Assembly: GCA_032622095.1 (NCBI GenBank) | Contig: CP136062.1 | Location: forward strand, 7,440,001-7,504,000 | DNA from: Siphonodentalium dalli | Lineage: Eukaryota; Mollusca; Scaphopoda; Gadilida; Siphonodentaliidae | Reading direction: 5' to 3' | DNA length: 64,000 bases | In this document: positions 59,960 through 64,000 of the stretch, one piece after another | Layout: each line of letters begins with the position of its first letter | How positions within the stretch are numbered: the first letter of the stretch is position 1 | The notes under the pieces: model-generated | What the model saw: only the letters and a program-made list of their open reading frames with translations | What the model was told of the DNA's origin: nothing | The model's database searches: none | Position numbers and translations under genes: made by a program

Positions 59960-60705
59960 ACACTTTTTAGTGCAGCGTGAGTTATAAATGGACGTGGCAC
60001 TTTTTTAGTGCAGCGTGCGTTATAAGTGAGCGTGGCTGATTTTAGTGCAGCGTACGTTATAAGTGGGTGTGGCACTTTTTTAGTGCAGCGTGCGTTATAG
60101 GTGGGCGTGACACTTGTTTAGTGCAGCGTGCGTTATAAGTGGGCGTGACACTTTTTTAGTGCAGCGTGTGTTATAAGTGATCGTGTTACTTTTTTTAAGT
60201 GCAGCGTGCTTTATAAGTGGGCGTGACACTTTTTTAGTGTAGCGTGCGTTATAAGTGGGCGTGGCTGATTTTAGTGCAGCGTACGTTATAAGTCGGCGTG
60301 GCACTTTTTAGTGCATCGTGCGTTATATATGGGATTGCCACTTTTTTAGTGCAGCGTGCGTTATAAGTGGGCGTGGCTGTTTATAGTGCAGTGTGCGTTA
60401 TAAGTGGGCGTGGAACTTTTTAGTGCAGCGTGCGTTATAAGTGGTCGTGGAACTTTGTTGGTGCATCGTGTGTTATATGTGGGCGTGGCACTTTTAAATA
60501 AAACCTCTTATAACGCACGCTGCACTAAAAATGTGCCACGCCCACTAATACCGCACGCTGCACTAAAAATGCCACGCCTAATTATAACGCACGCTGCACT
60601 AAAAAAAGTGCCACGCCCACATATAACGCACGCTGCACTAAAAATGTGCCACGCCCACTTATACCGCACGCTGCTCTAAAATAGTGCCACTCCGACTTAT
60701 AATGC
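59960..60705. repeat. 37-bp satellite with an orientation switch
   Basis: From 59960 to about 60490 the unit reads tttttagtgcagcgtgcgtt, ataagtgggcgtggcac. From about 60505 to 60705 the same unit is inverted (aacgcacgctgcactaaaaa). The array starts 15 bp after element C ends. Confidence 0.93.
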
Positions 60706-61780
60706 ATGGTTTAGACATGGTTTTGTATGTATATATATATATAGGTTTATAATAGAGCGTAATTCCGATTAAAATAATCCATATATTGGTTTGCTAGCTG
60801 AAACAGGCTCCCTTGAAACAGCGTTTATTCGGCGTCGTAGGGGCCTGTGGCCCCTTCATAAAGAGGCAGCCCCTTTGTTCGCTACGCGCACATGACAGGC
60901 ATGCCCTACTTTGTTGTATGTATAGATAATATTGAATAAGCTAATTCAATATATCCTGGTGAAATAGGTTCACATTTGGACATAATGGTTGAGATGTATT
61001 CATATTGGAGGCTCTGGAATAAGCCCATAGTGGGGGGTTTATACCCGTTATTCTGTTGGATGGCGCGTACATCTGGTCTGCAAATAGGTTCATATGGAAC
61101 CCAAATATTTACATTTATTTGGATCTGAAATAAGCCCACTGTGAGATTATTTTGTGTGTTTTATTTTTTTATTTACTTAATTAAATGTTTTTAGATCGCA
61201 ATTTAGAAAAAAAATAACGCCGTTATGACCTCCGCCATGGTACGCCGATTTTCTACACCAAATTTGGATGACATTGGACTAGCAGTCTGAGAGAAAAATC
61301 CGGACAGACAGATCCTACTCTTTTTTTTTTGTCAGTGTATATATATATATTTGTGTTTTGGAAATAACTTCTATATGACCCTATTTTCGGCCTGCATTCA
61401 GACAAGAAATGAGAACTCGTTCAATGAACACTCATAATGAGTCCGTGCCTCCGTGTATCTGATCTAATTATGCCATCGATGTTGACAATTTGTAATGGCA
61501 AGCGTATAATACCCGACATATGATCCCGATTAAATCTAAAATGTCATCATTCTCATTTCCCCACATTTCAAGATGAATATTTCAGTCATGCTTGAAAGTG
61601 TCTCTTATAAATATTGAGCAACCCGAAATAACTCTCGCCGCAGACAGATGCATTTTGCCAACTAAAGTGAAAAACATATACGCTCTTTATATCTGCCATA
61701 TGCGGAATACACAAACACGGAACGCTCTCTTCTCTGCACATGGCTGTTGTTTACAGAAACACTTGGAAAGTTGGCCCTAC
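60706..61780. other. Intergenic
   Basis: No gene seen. It has short AT microsatellites (60730, 61340) and an imperfect repeat of 'ggttcatattggaggctctg'-type text at 60960-61140. Confidence 0.4.
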
Positions 61781-62539
61781 ATATAATATATATTTTGAAG
61801 ACCTCTGTTTGTCTGTCTGTCTGTATGTATGTATGTTTGTTTGTCATTTATACAAATCTACGATTCTCGACCGATCGGGACGAAACTTGGTACGTCTGTG
61901 TAGTTTAACCAGGCGGTGGACGTTGTCGTATTGGCGAGCCCGTGCGGCGCCCGCTTCGCGCATGAGCAGACGAGATCTCGGAAACGGGTGGAGCTATCGA
62001 CTTGAAATTTGTTATGTGAATGTATCTTGGCCCAGATACGAATTTTATCGGGTCGCCGATCCCGTGCGACGCCAGCTTCGTGCATGCGCAGACGAGATCT
62101 CGGAAACGGGTGGAGCTATCGACTTGAAATTTGGTGTGTCAATGTATCTTGCCCCGGATACGAATTTTATCGGGTCGCCGAGCCCGTGCGACGCCAGCTT
62201 CGCGCATGCGCAGACGAGATCTCGGAAACGGGTGGAGCTATCGACTTGAAATTTGCTATGTGAATGTATCTTGGCCCGGATACGAATTTTATCGGGTCGC
62301 CGAGCCCGTGCGACGCAAGCTTCGTGCATGCACAGACCGGATCTCGGAAACGGGTGGAGCTATCGACTTGAAATTTGGTATGTGAATGTATCTTGCCCCG
62401 GATACGAATTTTATCGGGTCGCCGAGCCCGTGCAACGCCAGCTTCGCGCATGCGCAGACCAGATCTCGAAAACGGGTGGAGCTATCGACTTGAAATTTGG
62501 TTTTTGAATAGCCCGGACAACGTCGGGCTCATCGGCTAG
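61781..62539 (+). mobile_element. Helitron-like element with 122-bp internal repeats
   Basis: The 5' end is atatatattttgaagacctc, then a TCTG run. The interior has about four and a half 122-bp units (gagatctcggaaacgggtgg, agctatcgacttgaaattt, ttatcgggtcgccgagcccg). The 3' end is AGCCCGGACAACGTCGGGCT hairpin, catcggCTAG|T. It encodes no protein; frames across the 122-bp repeat are artefacts. Confidence 0.7.
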
Positions 62540-62915
62540 TCTCATATATATTTTGAAGACCTCTGTCTGTTTGTCTGTTTGTTTGTCATTTATACAAATC
62601 TACGATTCTCGACCGATCCGGACGAATCTTGGTACGTGTGTGTAGTTTGACCAGGCGGTGGACGTTGTCGTATTGGCGAGTCCGTGCTGCGCCCGCTTCG
62701 CGCATGCGCAGACCGGATCTCGGAAACGGGTGGAGCTATCGACTTGAAATTTGCTATGTGAATGTATCTTGCCCCGAATACTAATTTTATCGGGTCGCCG
62801 AGCCCGTGCGACGCCAGCTTCGCGCATCCGCAGACCAGATCTCGGAAACGGGTGGAGCTATCGACTTGAAATTTGGTTTTTGAATAGCCCGGACAACGTC
62901 GGGCTCATAGGCTAG
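62540..62915 (+). mobile_element. Helitron-like element, 376 bp
   Basis: It starts TCTCATATATATTTTGAAG immediately after the previous CTAG and repeats the same layout with about one and a half 122-bp units. It ends with the same hairpin and gCTAG|T. Confidence 0.75.
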
Positions 62916-63425
62916 TCTAATATATATTTTGGGACTGCTGTCTGTCTGTCTGTCTGTTTGTTTGTCTGTGTGTTAGCTATGGCCGGTAAAACTGCCTGAC
63001 GGATTTTGACGAAATTTGATATCTAGGATTAATTTTGTCCGGGGAGTGTTTTGGACGTGTCAAATCGTGACCCCGACCTGACCTTGACCTTCAAAAAGGT
63101 CAATTCAAGGTCAAATCGGGTAAAACGGGGCGGATTTTGACGAAATTGTTACCTAGCGGTGCTGTTGTCCTGCGAATCTTTTGGACGGATCAAATCGTGA
63201 CCCCGACCTGGCCTTGACCTTCAAAATGGTCAATTCACGGTCAAATCTTGAATTTTGACGGGATTTCCGCGAAATTTTGGTCAAATCGAGTAAAACCGGA
63301 CGGATTTCGACGGGTACTTTTGTCGGGTACTTTTGTCCTTCAAAATGATCAATTCAAAGTCAAATCGCGCAATTCGCCGAAAAGCAGAGGGGAAACAGCC
63401 GGACGAAGTCGGGTCCACCAGCTAG
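62916..63425 (+). mobile_element. Helitron-like element, 510 bp
   Basis: It starts TCTAATATATATTTTGGGAC after CTAG. The interior has 'tgaccttgaccttcaaaa' modules, related to 55-57 kb rather than to its direct neighbour. It ends CCGGACGAAGTCGGG, tccaccagCTAG|T. Confidence 0.72.
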
Positions 63426-63871
63426 TTATAATATATTTTCGCATACCCCAATACTTAATATATATTACTTTCGGGATAAACTCCGAGGAGGCGAAACAAT
63501 GTCGGTCGTTTCTTTCACCATCTCAAATGCACATTCGTCACTGCTCGCCTCATGCCACACACTAAACGGGGACTGGAGTTTGAAGGAATGAGAGTCCAAC
63601 AGTGGTTCAAATCTTGTCCTTTTCGAATCGACCTTAGTTTTATTCTCACGCCTCAACAAAATTTCCATCTAAAGTTTTGCACTTAGAAAAGCAATTTTCT
63701 CTCAGTCAAGCGAAAGAGTTCTCCAAAAATAATCCTTTATATATATACTCCGTATCAAAGACGCGGCCGTAACTTTCATCACGTCCTATTCAAATACTGA
63801 TTCATATATTTCACGTTATGCTACACACGAAACGGAGTCGACTTTTGGGGAACTCCAATCAAAATCAAGGT
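63426..63871. other. Intergenic
   Basis: No gene seen. Confidence 0.35.
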
Positions 63872-64000
63872 CTACTCGAGTGGAATTATATAATATTGGA
63901 ATGATTATTCCAAGAATACATTTGCAATGATTTAATACTAATGAATTATTTTATTTTCGAGGCTGCCCAAAACTTTATATAAGAGACACATCCCAGGATG
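63872..64000 (+). repeat. Second copy of the 19317-19445 repeat
   Basis: High identity over 129 bp up to the window's end. Confidence 0.85.

Noticed and set aside
61740-62507. Overlapping frames rich in Arg/Ala/Cys on both strands
   Set aside because: They come from the 122-bp internal repeat of a Helitron-like element.

Overview
The window is nuclear DNA of an invertebrate metazoan. It has GT-AG introns, a TATA-type promoter, LTR and SINE retroelements, many inverted-repeat elements and long satellites, and no operons or ribosome binding sites. The palindromes TACATGTA and ACCGGT are strongly over-represented, which I associate from memory with marine molluscs and some other marine invertebrates. 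The species cannot be fixed from sequence alone. The window is gene-poor: I support one nearly complete gene, one broken multi-exon gene, one first exon of a small secreted protein and one isolated THAP-like exon.

Layout. 1-7 kb: dispersed repeats, including a degenerate array of about 158-bp units (2.99-5.04 kb) and a 526-bp inverted-repeat transposon (5.73-6.25 kb). 7.36-10.2 kb: a disrupted THAP zinc-finger gene on the minus strand and a THAP-like exon on the plus strand. 10.66-14 kb (minus): a decayed Ty3/gypsy retroelement whose integrase precedes reverse transcriptase, the order seen in the Gmr1 group. 14.8-16.1 kb (plus): a GT31 beta-1,3-galactosyltransferase-like gene with one small intron and one frameshift. 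17.3-18.9 kb: five tandem copies of a retroposon whose head is the 5' end of U2 snRNA, cut off near a 225-bp inverted-repeat element. 20.0-20.8 kb: a mobile element joined directly to a 9.35-kb, 93-bp satellite (20.8-30.15 kb). 31-40 kb: CATGGTTATTCATG satellites and several small inverted-repeat elements, two with TA and one with TTAA target duplications. 41.6-47.8 kb: a 1.3-kb inverted repeat with a GCC/GGC expansion, followed by a near-identical 2.65-kb tandem duplication. 51.2 kb (minus): exon 1 of a secreted peptide with its TATA box. 55-57.8 and 61.8-63.4 kb: head-to-tail elements with Helitron-like ends (5'-TC, a 3' hairpin, then CTAG|T). 58.3-60.7 kb: a second copy of the 20-kb element, containing one satellite and followed by another.

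The genes show no common pathway. The galactosyltransferase would act in the Golgi, the THAP protein in the nucleus, and the peptide outside the cell. Most of the window is mobile DNA and satellites, and several satellites abut or sit inside recognisable mobile elements.
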